NCBI RefSeq assembly: GCF_900602065.1
Contig: NZ_UWFN01000043.1
Span: 95,958-159,957, forward strand
Reading direction: 5' to 3'
DNA length: 64,000 bases
DNA from: Pseudomonas viridiflava
GTDB lineage: Bacteria; Pseudomonadota; Gammaproteobacteria; Pseudomonadales; Pseudomonadaceae
Below, piece by piece: positions 34,611 through 44,531 of the stretch; position 1 is the first letter of the stretch; the number at the start of each line of letters is the position of its first letter. A program made the position numbers and the translations under genes. The notes beneath the pieces were generated by a model. That model saw only the letters and a program-made list of their open reading frames with translations, was not told the DNA's origin and did not search any database.

Positions 34611-35444
34611 ATGAACCCAGCCATCCATGTCGAGCGTCTGAACAAGACTTTTGCCCGCAAGCCCGCGCTGGTTGATCTGGCATTGTCTATACAACCCGGC
34701 GAAATGGTCGCGCTGATCGGCGCTTCGGGTTCTGGCAAATCCACCTTGCTGCGTCATCTCGCCGGTCTGGCGTGCTGTGACCGTGGCAATGGCGGGAGCG
34801 TGCAGGTGTTGGGCCGTGAAGTGCAGGCCGCAGGCCGTCTCAACGGCAAAGTGCGCAAGTTGCGCTCTGACATCGGCTACATCTTTCAGCAGTTCAATCT
34901 GGTCAATCGCCTCAGCGTGCTGGACAACGTGCTGCTCGGTTGCCTGGGCCGCATGCCCGGCTGGCGCGGCAATCTGGGCCTGTTCAATGCTGAGGAGAAA
35001 CAACGCGCCTTGCAGTCTCTGGACCGCGTCGGGCTTGTGGATCTGGCTGCTCAGCGCGCCTCGACCCTGTCCGGTGGCCAGCAACAACGCGTGGCAATCG
35101 CCCGGGCCTTGACCCAGCGCGCCGAAGTGATCCTCGCTGACGAACCTATCGCCTCGCTGGATCCTGAGTCCGCACGCAAGGTCATGGAAATCCTCGCCGA
35201 CATCAACCGTACCGACGGCAAGACCGTGGTCGTCACCCTGCATCAAGTGGATTACGCCGTGCGGTACTGCCCCCGCGCCGTGGCGCTCAAGGGCGGGCGC
35301 ATTCATTTCGATGGCGATGCTCAAAACCTCAGCAGCCAGTTCCTCAACGATCTCTACGGTGCTGACGTCGACACCAGTCTGATGATTGCCGATGAAGGTC
35401 GCCGCGCCGGTGCAGCGCCCCGACTGGTGCTGGCTCGCGGTTAA
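34611..35444 (+). CDS. phnC: PhnC: phosphonate ABC transporter, ATP-binding subunit
   Basis: 277 residues, a typical importer ATPase: Walker [12 protein letters not shown] (about 37-47), Q-loop in FQQFNLVNR, signature [14 protein letters not shown], and Walker B '[12 protein letters not shown]'. '[18 protein letters not shown]' after the Q-loop is characteristic of PhnC. It energises phosphonate uptake by PhnE at the inner membrane. It is the first gene of the phn cluster, 61 bases after the PhoB-like repeats and 65 bases before phnD. Confidence 0.95.
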   Translation: MNPAIHVERLNKTFARKPALVDLALSIQPGEMVALIGASGSGKSTLLRHLAGLACCDRGNGGSVQVLGREVQAAGRLNGKVRKLRSDIGYIFQQFNLVNRLSVLDNVLLGCLGRMPGWRGNLGLFNAEEKQRALQSLDRVGLVDLAAQRASTLSGGQQQRVAIARALTQRAEVILADEPIASLDPESARKVMEILADINRTDGKTVVVTLHQVDYAVRYCPRAVALKGGRIHFDGDAQNLSSQFLNDLYGADVDTSLMIADEGRRAGAAPRLVLARG

Positions 35445-35509
35445 CCGCGCCTGATTTCCAGCTGTACACCAACACAACAACAGCCAAACCCAAACTGAGG
35501 AGTGCTTCC

Positions 35510-36514
35510 ATGTTGAACCGTATCGGTCGCGTCGTTGCGTCTGCCGCGTTGCTGGGCAGTTGTCTGCTGGGCACTGCTCACGCAGATGAGAAAGTCATCA
35601 ACTTCGGCATCATGTCTACCGAGTCTTCGCAGAACCTGAAAAGCATCTGGCAGCCGTTTCTGGATGACATGGGCAAGAAGACCGGGCTGAAGATCAACGC
35701 CACCTTCGCATCGGACTATGCAGGCCTGATCCAGGGCATGCGCTTCAACAAGGTCGATGTGGCCTGGCTGGGCAACAAGGCGGCGATGGAAGCGGTAGAC
35801 CGTTCCAACGGTGAAATCTTCGCCCAGACCTCAGCGGCCAACGGCGCGCCGGGCTATTGGAGCGTGATCATTGCCCGCAAGGACAGCCCGATCAATACCG
35901 TTGAAGACATGCTCAAAAATGCCAAGACCCTGACCTTCGGTAACGGCGATCCAAACTCGACTTCCGGCTACCTGGTGCCGGGTTACTACGTGTTTGCCAA
36001 GAACAACGTCGACGCGGCTACAGCGTTCAAACGCACGCTGAACTCCAGCCACGAAGTGAATGCCCTGAGTGTTGCCAAGGGCCAACTGGATGTTGCGACC
36101 TTCAATACCGAAAGCTGGGATCGTCTGGAAGTCACCCAGCCGGACATGGCTGCCAAGCTCAAGGTGATCTGGAAATCCCCGCTGATCCCTGCCGACCCGA
36201 TGGTCTGGAGCAAAGCCCTGTCGGACGAGAACAAAAACAAGATTCGTGAGTTCTTCGCTGACTACGGCAACACCGACGAAGAGAAAGCGGTGCTCAAAGG
36301 CATGCAACTGGGCAAGTTCCTCAAGTCCAGTGATGACCAACTGTTGCCGATCCGTCAGTTGGACCTGTTCAAGCAGCGCACCGAAACCCTCGCCAGCACC
36401 AGCCTGAATGCCGACGAGAAAGCCAAGCGCCTCAAGGACATTGATGCCGGTCTGAGCAAGTTGCAGGAACGCCTGACCGAGCTTGAGAAGAAAAACACGG
36501 CCAGCGCTGGTTGA
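35510..36514 (+). CDS. phnD: PhnD: periplasmic phosphonate-binding protein
   Basis: 334 residues. A Sec signal peptide (1-25) ends LLGTAHA-DE. The mature protein begins 'KVINFGIMSTESSQNLKSIWQPFLDDM' and has 'NKVDVAWLGNKAAMEAVDR', 'GYWSVIIARKDSPI' and 'NGDPNSTSGYLVPGYYVF', the ligand-pocket segments of PhnD. It captures phosphonates such as 2-aminoethylphosphonate and delivers them to PhnE. The C-terminus has a charged helical tail rich in Lys and Glu. AGGAG precedes the ATG by seven bases. Confidence 0.95.
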   Translation: MLNRIGRVVASAALLGSCLLGTAHADEKVINFGIMSTESSQNLKSIWQPFLDDMGKKTGLKINATFASDYAGLIQGMRFNKVDVAWLGNKAAMEAVDRSNGEIFAQTSAANGAPGYWSVIIARKDSPINTVEDMLKNAKTLTFGNGDPNSTSGYLVPGYYVFAKNNVDAATAFKRTLNSSHEVNALSVAKGQLDVATFNTESWDRLEVTQPDMAAKLKVIWKSPLIPADPMVWSKALSDENKNKIREFFADYGNTDEEKAVLKGMQLGKFLKSSDDQLLPIRQLDLFKQRTETLASTSLNADEKAKRLKDIDAGLSKLQERLTELEKKNTASAG

Positions 36515-36571
36515 TTGATCCGCGGCGCACCTTTTCGGGTGCGCCCACCTTCTGCTGAACGAGATCCGATT

Positions 36572-37369
36572 ATGACGAGCACGACCACCCACGCGGCGTA
36601 TACCCAGGCGGCGGGCAAGCGCAGCTGGCCACAATATCTGGGCTGGGGCCTGTTCCTCGCGGTGCTGGCCTGGGCCTGGCAGGGTGCCGAAATGAATCCC
36701 GTGGCGCTGTATCGCGACTCGGGAAACATGGCGACCTTCGCCTCCGATTTCTTCCCGCCTGACTTTCACGAATGGCGCTCGTACCTGAAGGAAATGATCG
36801 TCACGGTGCAAATCGCACTGTGGGGCACGGTGCTGGCGATTGTCTGTTCGGTGCCGCTGGGCATTCTCTGTGCCGAGAACATCACCCCCTGGTGGATTCA
36901 CCAGCCGCTGCGCCGGGTCATGGACGCGTTCCGCTCCATCAATGAAATGGTCTTCGCCATGTTGTTCGTAGTGGCGGTCGGGCTCGGTCCTTTTGCCGGT
37001 GTTCTGGCGCTGTGGATCAGCACCACGGGCGTACTGGCGAAACTGTTTGCCGAAGCGGTGGAGGCCATTGATCCAGGCCCGGTGGAAGGGGTGAGAGCAA
37101 CCGGCGCTAGCGCTTTGCAGGAGGTGATTTACGGGGTGATCCCGCAGGTCATGCCGCTGTGGATTTCCTACGCGCTGTACCGCTTCGAATCCAACGTGCG
37201 CTCGGCAACGGTGGTGGGGATGGTTGGTGCAGGCGGGATCGGCGTGATCCTTTGGGAAAACATCCGCGCGTTCCAGTTCACCCAGACCTGCGCCGTGTTG
37301 CTGGTGATCATCGTCGTGGTCAGCTCCATCGACATCGTGTCCCAGCGTTTGCGCAAGCAGTTTATTTAA
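36572..37369 (+). CDS. phnE: PhnE: phosphonate ABC transporter permease
   Basis: 265 residues with about six membrane helices. The permease signature lies in '[34 protein letters not shown]', the EAA loop that contacts PhnC; '[20 protein letters not shown]' is typical for PhnE. A single permease gene is present, so the transporter is probably a homodimer. ATG 36572 begins a hydrophilic N-terminal stretch before helix 1; the frame is open up to the phnD stop but without a ribosome site there. A REP lies directly after the gene. Confidence 0.94.
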   Translation: MTSTTTHAAYTQAAGKRSWPQYLGWGLFLAVLAWAWQGAEMNPVALYRDSGNMATFASDFFPPDFHEWRSYLKEMIVTVQIALWGTVLAIVCSVPLGILCAENITPWWIHQPLRRVMDAFRSINEMVFAMLFVVAVGLGPFAGVLALWISTTGVLAKLFAEAVEAIDPGPVEGVRATGASALQEVIYGVIPQVMPLWISYALYRFESNVRSATVVGMVGAGGIGVILWENIRAFQFTQTCAVLLVIIVVVSSIDIVSQRLRKQFI

Positions 37370-37389
37370 CCGTATGGAACGCTTTGGCC

Positions 37390-37464
37390 CTGTAGGAGCT
37401 GCCGCAGGCTGCGAATCGCGAGGTGTCAGAGAAACCGTTTTGCAGCCTCCGGCAGCTCCTACAG
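37390..37464. repeat. REP inverted repeat between phnE and phnF
   Basis: CTGTAGGAGCTGCCGCAGG... faces ...GCAGCCTCCGGCAGCTCC (plus TACAG), with a matching G/C change in both arms (CCGCAGG/CCTCCGG) partly preserving pairing. It separates the transport genes phnCDE from phnF onward and could lower readthrough or stabilise the upstream transcript. Confidence 0.85.
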
Positions 37465-37502
37465 AAGTCATCCATATGTTGATTAAGGAAGGTTCTTTAG
37501 CG

Positions 37503-38210
37503 ATGGACATGTCTAGACAACAAGCCGAACCGCTGTACCTGGAGCTCGCCAACATCATGCGCGCCGAGCTGGGCAGCTATACAGCCGGGGATTACTTGCC
37601 CCCTGAGGTCCAGCTCGCCGCACGCTTTGAGGTCAACCGCCACACCATCCGCCGTGCCATCGATGAACTGGTGCGTGAGGGCAGTGTGTTGCGGCGTCAG
37701 GGCAAAGGCACACAGGTGCTGCAGCGTCCGCTGATCTACCCGATGAGGGCTGACAGTGCTTACAGCCAGTCGCTGTCAGCGCAAGGCGTTGGCGTCGACG
37801 CCACCCTGTTGCAACGCCAGAAGTGCCCGGCCAGCGCCGAGGACGCCGAACATCTGCTGCTTGATCAATACGCGCCGCTGATCGAACTGCACACCTTGCG
37901 CAAACTCGACGGCCACCCGGTGAGTTTGATTCGCCATCGTTTTTGCGCCACCCGCAGCGAATTGCTCGCCAGTTACAAGCGCGGCTCGCTGCGCCAGTTT
38001 CTGGCTGAGCGTGACCTGCCGTTGACGCGGACCCTGAGCCTGGTAGGCGCGCGTTTGCCCAGCCGCGAAGAGGCTGACCTGTTGATGATGCCTCGCCATT
38101 TACCGGTGCTCACGGTCCTCACCGTTTCCCGCGACAGCAGCGGTCATCCGGTGGAGTTGTCCCGCTCCACCAGTCGTTCCGACCGCTTCCAATACCAGTT
38201 CATCGTCTGA
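37503..38210 (+). CDS. phnF: PhnF: GntR-family regulator of the phn genes
   Basis: 235 residues: GntR winged helix at 1-70 ('LYLELANIMRAELGSYTAGDYLPPEVQLAARFEVNRHTIRRAIDEL') and a C-terminal UTRA ligand domain (about 90-235). PhnF-type proteins act as local repressors of C-P lyase genes. ATG 37503 is preceded by GGAAGG at about ten bases; the longer frame from 37374 runs through the REP and is not credible. It is 14 bases upstream of phnG, in the usual F-G order. Confidence 0.92.
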   Translation: MDMSRQQAEPLYLELANIMRAELGSYTAGDYLPPEVQLAARFEVNRHTIRRAIDELVREGSVLRRQGKGTQVLQRPLIYPMRADSAYSQSLSAQGVGVDATLLQRQKCPASAEDAEHLLLDQYAPLIELHTLRKLDGHPVSLIRHRFCATRSELLASYKRGSLRQFLAERDLPLTRTLSLVGARLPSREEADLLMMPRHLPVLTVLTVSRDSSGHPVELSRSTSRSDRFQYQFIV

Positions 38211-38224
38211 TGGAGATGCCTTTT

Positions 38225-38680
38225 ATGAACCCTGCTACAGACCCCGTAATAGCCGCACGTCAACGTTGGATCGGTGTACTTGCCCGAGCGGCTGGCGACG
38301 AGCTGAGCCGCCACGAGTCGGCCTTGCGTGACGCTGAATACCAACTGATTCGTGCGCCGGAAATCGGCATGACCCTGGTTCGCGGCCGCATGGGTGGCAC
38401 GGGTGCGCCGTTCAACGTCGGTGAGATGAGCGTCACTCGCTGCGTGGTGCGTCTGGCCGATGGACGCACCGGTTACAGCTATCTGGCCGGGCGCGACAAG
38501 CCACGCGCCGAGCTGGCGGCACTGGCCGATGCCCATTTGCAAGGCCCTCAGCAGCAACACTGGCTCGACCAATTGATCGAGCCGCTGGCCCAGGCCCAGT
38601 CCAGACGTCGCGCTGAAAAAGACGCCGAAACCGCCGCCAGCAAAGTTGAATTCTTTACCCTGGTCAGAGGAGAAGACTGA
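38225..38680 (+). CDS. phnG: PhnG: C-P lyase core complex subunit
   Basis: 151 residues. 'RQRWIGVLARAA', 'LIRAPEIGMTLVRGRMGGTGAPFNVGEMSVTRCVVRL' and 'GYSYLAGRDKPRAELAALADA' are the conserved PhnG segments. With PhnI, PhnH and PhnJ it forms the core complex; PhnG with PhnI helps to exchange the purine for a phosphonate on ribose triphosphate. The start chosen is ATG 38225 with GGAG about ten bases upstream; ATG 38210 overlaps phnF. Its stop shares a base with the phnH start. Confidence 0.95.
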   Translation: MNPATDPVIAARQRWIGVLARAAGDELSRHESALRDAEYQLIRAPEIGMTLVRGRMGGTGAPFNVGEMSVTRCVVRLADGRTGYSYLAGRDKPRAELAALADAHLQGPQQQHWLDQLIEPLAQAQSRRRAEKDAETAASKVEFFTLVRGED

Positions 38681-39288
38681 TGAATGCAGCTCTGTTGCAA
38701 CCGGCTTTCGCCGATCCGGTGCTCGACGCCCAGCGCAGTTTTCGCGCGGCCCTCAAAGCGCTGGCAGGTCCAGGTGTCATCCACACCTTGCAGGCGGCCC
38801 AGCGACCGCCCGCACTTACCGGTCTTGATTCAGCCACCCATGCCTTGTGCCTTGCCTTGCTGGATATCGACACCGCTCTGTGGCTGGCTCCGGCTTTCGA
38901 TACCCCGGCGATCCGCGCCAACCTGGCCTTTCATTGCGGCTGCCCGATTGTTGCCGAGCGCCGCCATGCACGTTTCGCCTTGCTCGACGAAAGCCAGCTG
39001 CACGACCTGTCCGGCTTCGACCTGGGCAACGACCGTTATCCGGACCAGTCCTGCACGTTGCTGATCCAGCTACCGAGCCTCGGCGGTGGTAGCTCAATGA
39101 GCTGGCAGGGACCGGGCATCGAAAGCGAAAACAAAGTCGCCCTGCCATTGAACGACACGTTCTGGAACCAGCGCGAACAGCACAACGATTTTCCCCGTGG
39201 CCTGGATGTGTTTTTTCTCGCCAGCAGCGATTTGCTGGGGCTGCCGCGCAGCACTCGGGTCTGCCAATCTGCACAGGAGCGTGCCTGA
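38680..39288 (+). CDS. phnH: PhnH: C-P lyase core complex subunit
   Basis: 202 residues. The family pattern is clear: 'FADPVLDAQRSFRAALKALAGPGV', 'LDSATHALCLALLDIDTALWLAPAFDTPAIRANLAFHCGCP' and 'DRYPDQSCTLLIQLPSLGG'. PhnH is a PLP-transferase-fold protein without PLP that stabilises the core complex. It overlaps phnG and phnI by one base at each end (TGATG), indicating coupled translation. Confidence 0.95.
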   Translation: MNAALLQPAFADPVLDAQRSFRAALKALAGPGVIHTLQAAQRPPALTGLDSATHALCLALLDIDTALWLAPAFDTPAIRANLAFHCGCPIVAERRHARFALLDESQLHDLSGFDLGNDRYPDQSCTLLIQLPSLGGGSSMSWQGPGIESENKVALPLNDTFWNQREQHNDFPRGLDVFFLASSDLLGLPRSTRVCQSAQERA

Positions 39289-40364
39289 TGTACGTCGCCG
39301 TCAAGGGTGGCGAACAGGCCATCGATAATGCCCACCGCCTGCTGGCAAAAAAACGCCGGGGCGACACCTCCATTGCCGAACTCAGCGTCGAGCAGATTCG
39401 TCAGCAACTGCCTTTGGCAGTGGCTCGCGTCATGACCGAAGGTTCGCTGTACGACGAACAACTGGCTGCACTGGCAATCAAGCAGGCGGCAGGCGACATG
39501 ATCGAAGCGATTTTTCTGCTGCGCGCCTATCGCACGACACTGCCGCGCTTCAGTGCCAGCGTGCCGATCGACACCTCGGACATGCAGCTCAACCGTCGTC
39601 TGTCCGCGACCTTCAAGGACTTGCCCGGCGGCCAGTTGCTGGGTCCGACGTTCGACTACACCCATCGCCTGCTAGACTTCACCTTGCTGGCCGACGGTGA
39701 GTTTCCGGGGCCGCAAGTGCAGGAAAATGCTGCTCTTGAGCCATGCCCGCGTGTGTTGGGGTTATTGGCCAAAGAAGGCTTGATGAAGAACGAAGCTGAC
39801 AGCAGCGAAGCCATTCCCGATATCACCCGCGAGCCGCTGGAGTATCCCGCCAATCGAGCCCAGCGTTTGCAGGCGTTGGCCCGTGGTGATGAGGGTTTTC
39901 TGTTGGCCCTGAGTTATTCGACCCAGCGCGGTTACGGGCGCAATCACCCGTTCGCCGGGGAAATTCGTATCGGCGAAGTCGAGGTCTGGATCGAGCCGGA
40001 GGAACTGGGTTTCCCGATTGCCATTGGCGCTATCGAAGTGACCGAGTGCGAAATGATCAACCAGTTCGTCGGTTCGGCCACTGAACCGGCGCAATTCACT
40101 CGGGGTTACGGTCTGGCGTTCGGCCACGCAGAGCGCAAGGCGATGGCCATGGCGCTGGTGGATCGCTCGTTGCGCGCTGAAGAGTTCAACGAAGAAATCC
40201 AGTCTCCGGCGCAGCTGGAAGAGTTCGTTCTCGCCCATTGCGACAACGTCGAGGCGGCGGGTTTCGTCTCGCACCTGAAGCTACCTCACTACGTCGACTT
40301 CCAGTCCGAACTGGAACTGATCCGCAAGTTGCGCGCGCCTGCACACAAGGAGCTCAAACCATGA
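39288..40364 (+). CDS. phnI: PhnI: C-P lyase core complex nucleosidase subunit
   Basis: 358 residues beginning MYVAVKGGEQAIDNAHRLLA, a PhnI hallmark. It also shows 'VERIRQQ'-like, 'LSVEQIRQQLPLAVARVMTEGSLYDEQLAALAIKQAAGD' and 'GYGRNHPFAGEIRIGEVEVWI' segments. It catalyses the replacement of adenine of ATP by phosphonate, giving 5'-triphosphoribosyl-1'-phosphonate, with PhnG, PhnH and PhnL. The ATG of phnJ overlaps its stop by 4 bases. Confidence 0.95.
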   Translation: MYVAVKGGEQAIDNAHRLLAKKRRGDTSIAELSVEQIRQQLPLAVARVMTEGSLYDEQLAALAIKQAAGDMIEAIFLLRAYRTTLPRFSASVPIDTSDMQLNRRLSATFKDLPGGQLLGPTFDYTHRLLDFTLLADGEFPGPQVQENAALEPCPRVLGLLAKEGLMKNEADSSEAIPDITREPLEYPANRAQRLQALARGDEGFLLALSYSTQRGYGRNHPFAGEIRIGEVEVWIEPEELGFPIAIGAIEVTECEMINQFVGSATEPAQFTRGYGLAFGHAERKAMAMALVDRSLRAEEFNEEIQSPAQLEEFVLAHCDNVEAAGFVSHLKLPHYVDFQSELELIRKLRAPAHKELKP

Positions 40365-41257
40365 ATGCTTATCAGCAGGCCCATTCCCAGCCTCAGCCAA
40401 AGCCCCAGCGTGATGAGGCCTACAACTTCGCGTATCTGGATGAGCAGACCAAACGCATGATCCGTCGCGCCTTGCTCAAGGCAGTGGCGATTCCTGGCTA
40501 TCAAGTGCCATTCGGCGGTCGTGAAATGCCGCTGCCTTATGGCTGGGGCACGGGCGGCATGCAACTGACGGCGGCGATTCTGGGCGCTGAAGACGTGCTC
40601 AAAGTCATTGACCAGGGGGCGGACGACACGACTAACGCAGTGTCGATCCGGCGCTTCTTTGCTCGCACTGCCGGTGTCGAAACCACTGAGAGAACACCTG
40701 AGGCCACGGTCATCCAGACCCGTCACCGGATTCCGGAAACGCCGCTGAGCGCCGAGCAGATTCTGGTGTATCAGGTGCCGATTCCTGAGCCATTGCGCTT
40801 CATCGAGCCGCTGGAAACCGAAACCCGGACCATGCACGCGCTCAATGATTACGGGGTCATGCACGTCAAACTCTACGAAGACATCGCCACCTTCGGCCAT
40901 ATCGCGACCAGCTACGCCTACCCGGTGATGGTCGATGAGCGCTACGTGATGGACCCTTCGCCGATCCCCAAATTCGATAACCCCAAGCTCGACATGAGTC
41001 CGGCGTTGATGCTGTTCGGGGCAGGGCGGGAGAAACGTCTGTACGCCGTACCACCCTTCACCAAAGTCGTGAGCCTGGACTTCGAGGACCATCCGTTTCA
41101 GATCCAGAGCTGGGAGCACAACTGCGCCATCTGCGGCAGCCACGACTCTTATCTCGATGAGCTGATTCTGGACGATGCAGGGACCCAGAGCTTCGTCTGT
41201 TCCGACACCGACTACTGCGCTCAGCGCGTTATCCAGCAACAGGAGGCGGGCCAATGA
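40361..41257 (+). CDS. phnJ: PhnJ: radical-SAM C-P bond lyase
   Basis: 298 residues. The C-terminal cysteine set NCAICGSH ... CSDTDYC matches the C-x2-C-x21-C-x5-C arrangement that holds the 4Fe-4S cluster of PhnJ. 'YNFAYLDEQTKRMIRRALLKAVAIPGYQVPFGGREMPLPYGWGTGG' is the conserved N-terminal part. It breaks the carbon-phosphorus bond by a glycyl/thiyl radical mechanism. ATG 40361 overlaps the phnI stop (ATGA), and the phnK start overlaps its own stop in the same way. Confidence 0.96.
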   Translation: MNAYQQAHSQPQPKPQRDEAYNFAYLDEQTKRMIRRALLKAVAIPGYQVPFGGREMPLPYGWGTGGMQLTAAILGAEDVLKVIDQGADDTTNAVSIRRFFARTAGVETTERTPEATVIQTRHRIPETPLSAEQILVYQVPIPEPLRFIEPLETETRTMHALNDYGVMHVKLYEDIATFGHIATSYAYPVMVDERYVMDPSPIPKFDNPKLDMSPALMLFGAGREKRLYAVPPFTKVVSLDFEDHPFQIQSWEHNCAICGSHDSYLDELILDDAGTQSFVCSDTDYCAQRVIQQQEAGQ

Positions 41258-42072
41258 CCAGCGCGCAAGCCAGCCACAACATCAGGGCGCTGCCAGAGAG
41301 CTCGCAGCCGCTGCTCACTGTTCGTGACCTGACGAAACTCTATGGCCCGGACAAGGGCTGCCAGGGCGTCAACTTCGAGCTGTATCCGGGAGAAGTGCTG
41401 GGCATCGTCGGCGAATCCGGCTCCGGTAAATCCACTTTGCTCTCGCTGCTCAGTGGCCGCTGTCCGCCGGATCGTGGCGGCATCGATTACCGCGGCAAAG
41501 ACGGTCAGGTACTGGACCTGTACAGCGCCAGCGAAGCCCAGCGCCGCACCTTGCTGCGCACCGAATGGGGGTTCGTCGAGCAAAGCCCGCGTGATGGTCT
41601 GCGCATGGGCGTGTCCGCCGGGGCCAACATCGGCGAACGCTTGATGGCCCAGGGCGTACGCAATTATCAGGAACTGCGTGCGGCCGGTATCGACTGGCTG
41701 ACCCAGGTGGAAATCGACCCGCTGCGTATCGACGACCTGCCGAAGACTTTCTCCGGAGGCATGCAACAACGGTTGCAGATCGCCCGCAATCTGGTGTCCA
41801 GCCCGCGGCTGGTATTCATGGACGAGCCGACTGGCGGCCTCGATGTGTCGGTGCAGGCGCGCTTGCTGGATTTGCTGCGTGCGCTGGTGCGAGAGCTGGA
41901 CCTGGCGGTGGTCATCGTCACCCATGACCTGGCCGTCGCCAGACTGCTGGCCGACCGCTTGATCGTGATGCGTCGCTCGCGGGTGGTGGAAACCGGTTTG
42001 ACCGACCAGATCCTCGATGACCCCCAGCATCCTTATTCACAACTGCTGGTGTCTTCGGTGCTGCAACCGTGA
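41254..42072 (+). CDS. phnK: PhnK: ATP-binding cassette protein of the C-P lyase complex
   Basis: 272 residues. Walker [12 protein letters not shown] (about 53-63), signature [15 protein letters not shown], Walker [13 protein letters not shown]. '[31 protein letters not shown]' is typical of PhnK, which docks on the core complex rather than on a membrane permease. It overlaps phnJ by 4 bases. Confidence 0.94.
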   Translation: MTSAQASHNIRALPESSQPLLTVRDLTKLYGPDKGCQGVNFELYPGEVLGIVGESGSGKSTLLSLLSGRCPPDRGGIDYRGKDGQVLDLYSASEAQRRTLLRTEWGFVEQSPRDGLRMGVSAGANIGERLMAQGVRNYQELRAAGIDWLTQVEIDPLRIDDLPKTFSGGMQQRLQIARNLVSSPRLVFMDEPTGGLDVSVQARLLDLLRALVRELDLAVVIVTHDLAVARLLADRLIVMRRSRVVETGLTDQILDDPQHPYSQLLVSSVLQP

Positions 42073-42094
42073 ACCGCTTTTTGGAGGACGTCTC

Positions 42095-42811
42095 ATGAGT
42101 ACCCTGATCGAGGTCCGCGACCTCTCGAAAACCTTCACCCTGCACCAGCAGAATGGCGTGGTGCTCAATGTGCTGCGCGGCTTGAATTTCGCGGTGCGCG
42201 GTGGCGAATGCCTGGTTTTGCATGGCGATTCAGGGGCAGGCAAGAGCACCTTGCTGCGCACCCTGTACGCCAATTACCTGCCTGCCGGTGGCAGCATCCG
42301 CGTCCAGCATGGCGGCGAGTGGCTGGAGCTGGTCAATGCACAACCCCGACAAGTCCTGGCCGTACGTCGTCAGACGCTGGGCTACGTCAGCCAGTTCCTG
42401 CGAGTGATTCCCCGGGTTGCCAGCCTTGATGTGGTGATGGAACCCGCACTGGCGCGGGGCTGGTCGAAGGCGGATGCCAAAGCCCGTGCCGAACAACTGC
42501 TGACGCGTTTGAACATTCCGCGACGCCTGTGGCAATTGGCGCCCGGGACGTTTTCCGGTGGTGAACAGCAACGGATCAATATTGCCCGGGGCTTCATGGT
42601 GCCGTGGCCCGTGCTGTTACTCGATGAACCCACCGCGTCGCTAGACGAAAGCAATCGCCAGGTGGTGCTGGAACTGATGAATGAAGCCAAGAGCGCCGGA
42701 GCTGCGTTGATCGGCATCTTCCACGACCGCGCTGCGCGTGAGGCGGTTGCTGACCGTTATCTGGACATGACCCCGGTGGACCTGACCGCCAAGGAGTTGC
42801 TGCAATGCTGA
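42095..42811 (+). CDS. phnL: PhnL: ATP-binding cassette protein of the C-P lyase complex
   Basis: 238 residues. Walker [17 protein letters not shown] (about 44-59), signature [15 protein letters not shown], Walker [13 protein letters not shown]. '[21 protein letters not shown]' is a PhnL hallmark. It joins PhnI in the phosphonate-for-adenine exchange step. ATG 42095 is preceded by GGAGG at seven bases. The next gene starts 7 bases before its stop. Confidence 0.94.
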   Translation: MSTLIEVRDLSKTFTLHQQNGVVLNVLRGLNFAVRGGECLVLHGDSGAGKSTLLRTLYANYLPAGGSIRVQHGGEWLELVNAQPRQVLAVRRQTLGYVSQFLRVIPRVASLDVVMEPALARGWSKADAKARAEQLLTRLNIPRRLWQLAPGTFSGGEQQRINIARGFMVPWPVLLLDEPTASLDESNRQVVLELMNEAKSAGAALIGIFHDRAAREAVADRYLDMTPVDLTAKELLQC

Positions 42812-43965
42812 CCGAACAGATTCTGACCAATGCTCAGGTTGTCGCCGCTGATCAGGTGTTCAACGGTACCGTGGTCCTGCGCGACGGGCTTATCGTCGAC
42901 ATGCAGACCGGCCGCAGCCAGTTGCCTCAGGCCCAGGACTTACAGGGTGATTACCTGCTGCCGGGCCTCGTCGAACTGCACACCGATAACCTCGAAAAGC
43001 ACCTGTCGCCGCGCCCCGGTGTGGACTGGCCGTCGGCCTCGGCTGTGCTCAGCCACGATGCGCAGATCATTGCCTCCGGTATCACCACGGTGTTCGACGC
43101 ATTGTCTATCGGTGACGTGAACCCCAAAGGCAAGCGCATGCAGCAATTGCCCGCCATGCTCGAAGCCATCGCCAGCGCTAACGCCGCAGGTCTGACCCGT
43201 GCCGAGCACCGTTTGCACTTGCGTTGTGAAGTCTGTCACCCGGACACCTTGAGCGTGTTCCGCGATCTTGTGGAGCAGCCACTGGTGCAGCTGGTTTCAG
43301 TGATGGATCACTCGCCGGGCCAGCGTCAGTTTGCGCTGGAGTCCAAGTACCGCGAGTACTACATGGGCAAATACCACCTGACGACGGCGCAGATGGATGA
43401 GTTCATCGTTGAACAGGTGGCCAATTCCCGGGAATACAGCGACCGCTTTCGTCGCGCCATCGTTGAGGATTGTCTGACGCGCGGGCTGTCGGTCGCCAGT
43501 CATGACGACGCGACCCTGGCCCACGTGGAAGAGTCGGCGGGCTACGGCATGAGCATTGCCGAGTTCCCTACGACGATGGAGGCCGCGCAGGGCTGCCGAC
43601 GGTTGGGCATGAGCGTGTTGATGGGCGCACCCAATGTGGTACGTGGTGGTTCGCACTCGGGTAACGTGGCAGCCGTCGATCTGGCAAAAGAAGGGCTACT
43701 GGATATTCTCTCCAGCGACTATTATCCGGCCAGCCTGTTGCAGGCCGCGTTTACGCTGGCCGGGCAGGGCGAGTACTGCACGCTGCCACAAGCGTTGGCA
43801 ATGGTCAGTCGGGCCCCGGCGGTTTCTGCCGGGCTGGACGATCGTGGAGAAATTCGTGTCGGGTTGCGTGCCGATCTGGTTCACGTCCGGGCTGATCGTG
43901 GTCGGGTTGACGGTACGTTACCGGTTATTCAGCAGGTCTGGCGACAGGGCAAGAGGGTGTATTGA
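42805..43965 (+). CDS. phnM: PhnM: ribose-1-phosphonate triphosphate diphosphohydrolase
   Basis: 386 residues, amidohydrolase fold. '[27 protein letters not shown]' has the metal-binding and PhnM-specific segment, '[11 protein letters not shown]' is a second hallmark, and '[14 protein letters not shown]' and '[13 protein letters not shown]' hold later metal ligands. It splits pyrophosphate from the triphosphoribosyl phosphonate before C-P cleavage. It overlaps phnL by 7 bases and phnN by 4. Confidence 0.95.
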   Translation: MLTEQILTNAQVVAADQVFNGTVVLRDGLIVDMQTGRSQLPQAQDLQGDYLLPGLVELHTDNLEKHLSPRPGVDWPSASAVLSHDAQIIASGITTVFDALSIGDVNPKGKRMQQLPAMLEAIASANAAGLTRAEHRLHLRCEVCHPDTLSVFRDLVEQPLVQLVSVMDHSPGQRQFALESKYREYYMGKYHLTTAQMDEFIVEQVANSREYSDRFRRAIVEDCLTRGLSVASHDDATLAHVEESAGYGMSIAEFPTTMEAAQGCRRLGMSVLMGAPNVVRGGSHSGNVAAVDLAKEGLLDILSSDYYPASLLQAAFTLAGQGEYCTLPQALAMVSRAPAVSAGLDDRGEIRVGLRADLVHVRADRGRVDGTLPVIQQVWRQGKRVY

Positions 43966-44531
43966 TGGCTGGCAGGTTGATCTATCTCATCGGGCCGTCC
44001 GGTTCGGGCAAGGACAGCCTGCTGGACAGCGCACGCGATGAGCTGCACCGGCGCGGTTGCCGGGTTGTGCAGCGGGTGATTACGCGCTCGGCGGAAGCCG
44101 TGGGCGAGGCGGCTCAGGCGGTTACGGCCGAGCAGTTTCTGGCGATGCAGGCTCAGGGCGATTTCGCCTTGAGCTGGCAGGCCAACGGCTTGCATTACGG
44201 CATCCCCAGGCACATTGATGAATGGCTGGAAGAGGGGCTGGACGTACTGGTCAATGGTTCCCGGGCGCATCTGCCTCAGGCCCGGCAGCGTTATCCCGAT
44301 TTACTGGCCGTCTTGCTGACGGTCAGTGACGATATCTTGCGCCAGCGCTTGTTGGCCCGGGGTCGAGAGTCGTTGGCTGACATCGAAGCCCGCTTGCAAC
44401 GCAACTCCAGATTCACCGTGGAATTGCTCGCTGATGATCCTGCGGTGTTCGTGCTGGACAACTCGGGGGGGCTGGCACAAACCACCGAGCGCCTGTTGCA
44501 ACGCATCGCGCGCGAGCACGCATGCGCCTGA
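43962..44531 (+). CDS. phnN: PhnN: ribose 1,5-bisphosphate phosphokinase
   Basis: 189 residues, guanylate-kinase-like P-loop protein: Walker A GPSGSGKDSLL (about 9-19), 'RVVQRVITRSAEAVGEAAQAVTAEQF' and 'LSWQANGLHYGIPRHIDEWLEEGLDVLVNGSR'. It phosphorylates ribose 1,5-bisphosphate to PRPP, so the ribose of the pathway is recovered. It overlaps phnM by 4 and phnP by 10 bases. Confidence 0.94.
   Translation: MMAGRLIYLIGPSGSGKDSLLDSARDELHRRGCRVVQRVITRSAEAVGEAAQAVTAEQFLAMQAQGDFALSWQANGLHYGIPRHIDEWLEEGLDVLVNGSRAHLPQARQRYPDLLAVLLTVSDDILRQRLLARGRESLADIEARLQRNSRFTVELLADDPAVFVLDNSGGLAQTTERLLQRIAREHACA

Noticed and set aside
35510..35590. Possible lipoprotein signal in PhnD (Leu-Gly-Ser-Cys).
   Set aside because: The Cys lies within the hydrophobic core and a better Sec cleavage site (AHA-DE) follows; PhnD is normally a soluble periplasmic protein.
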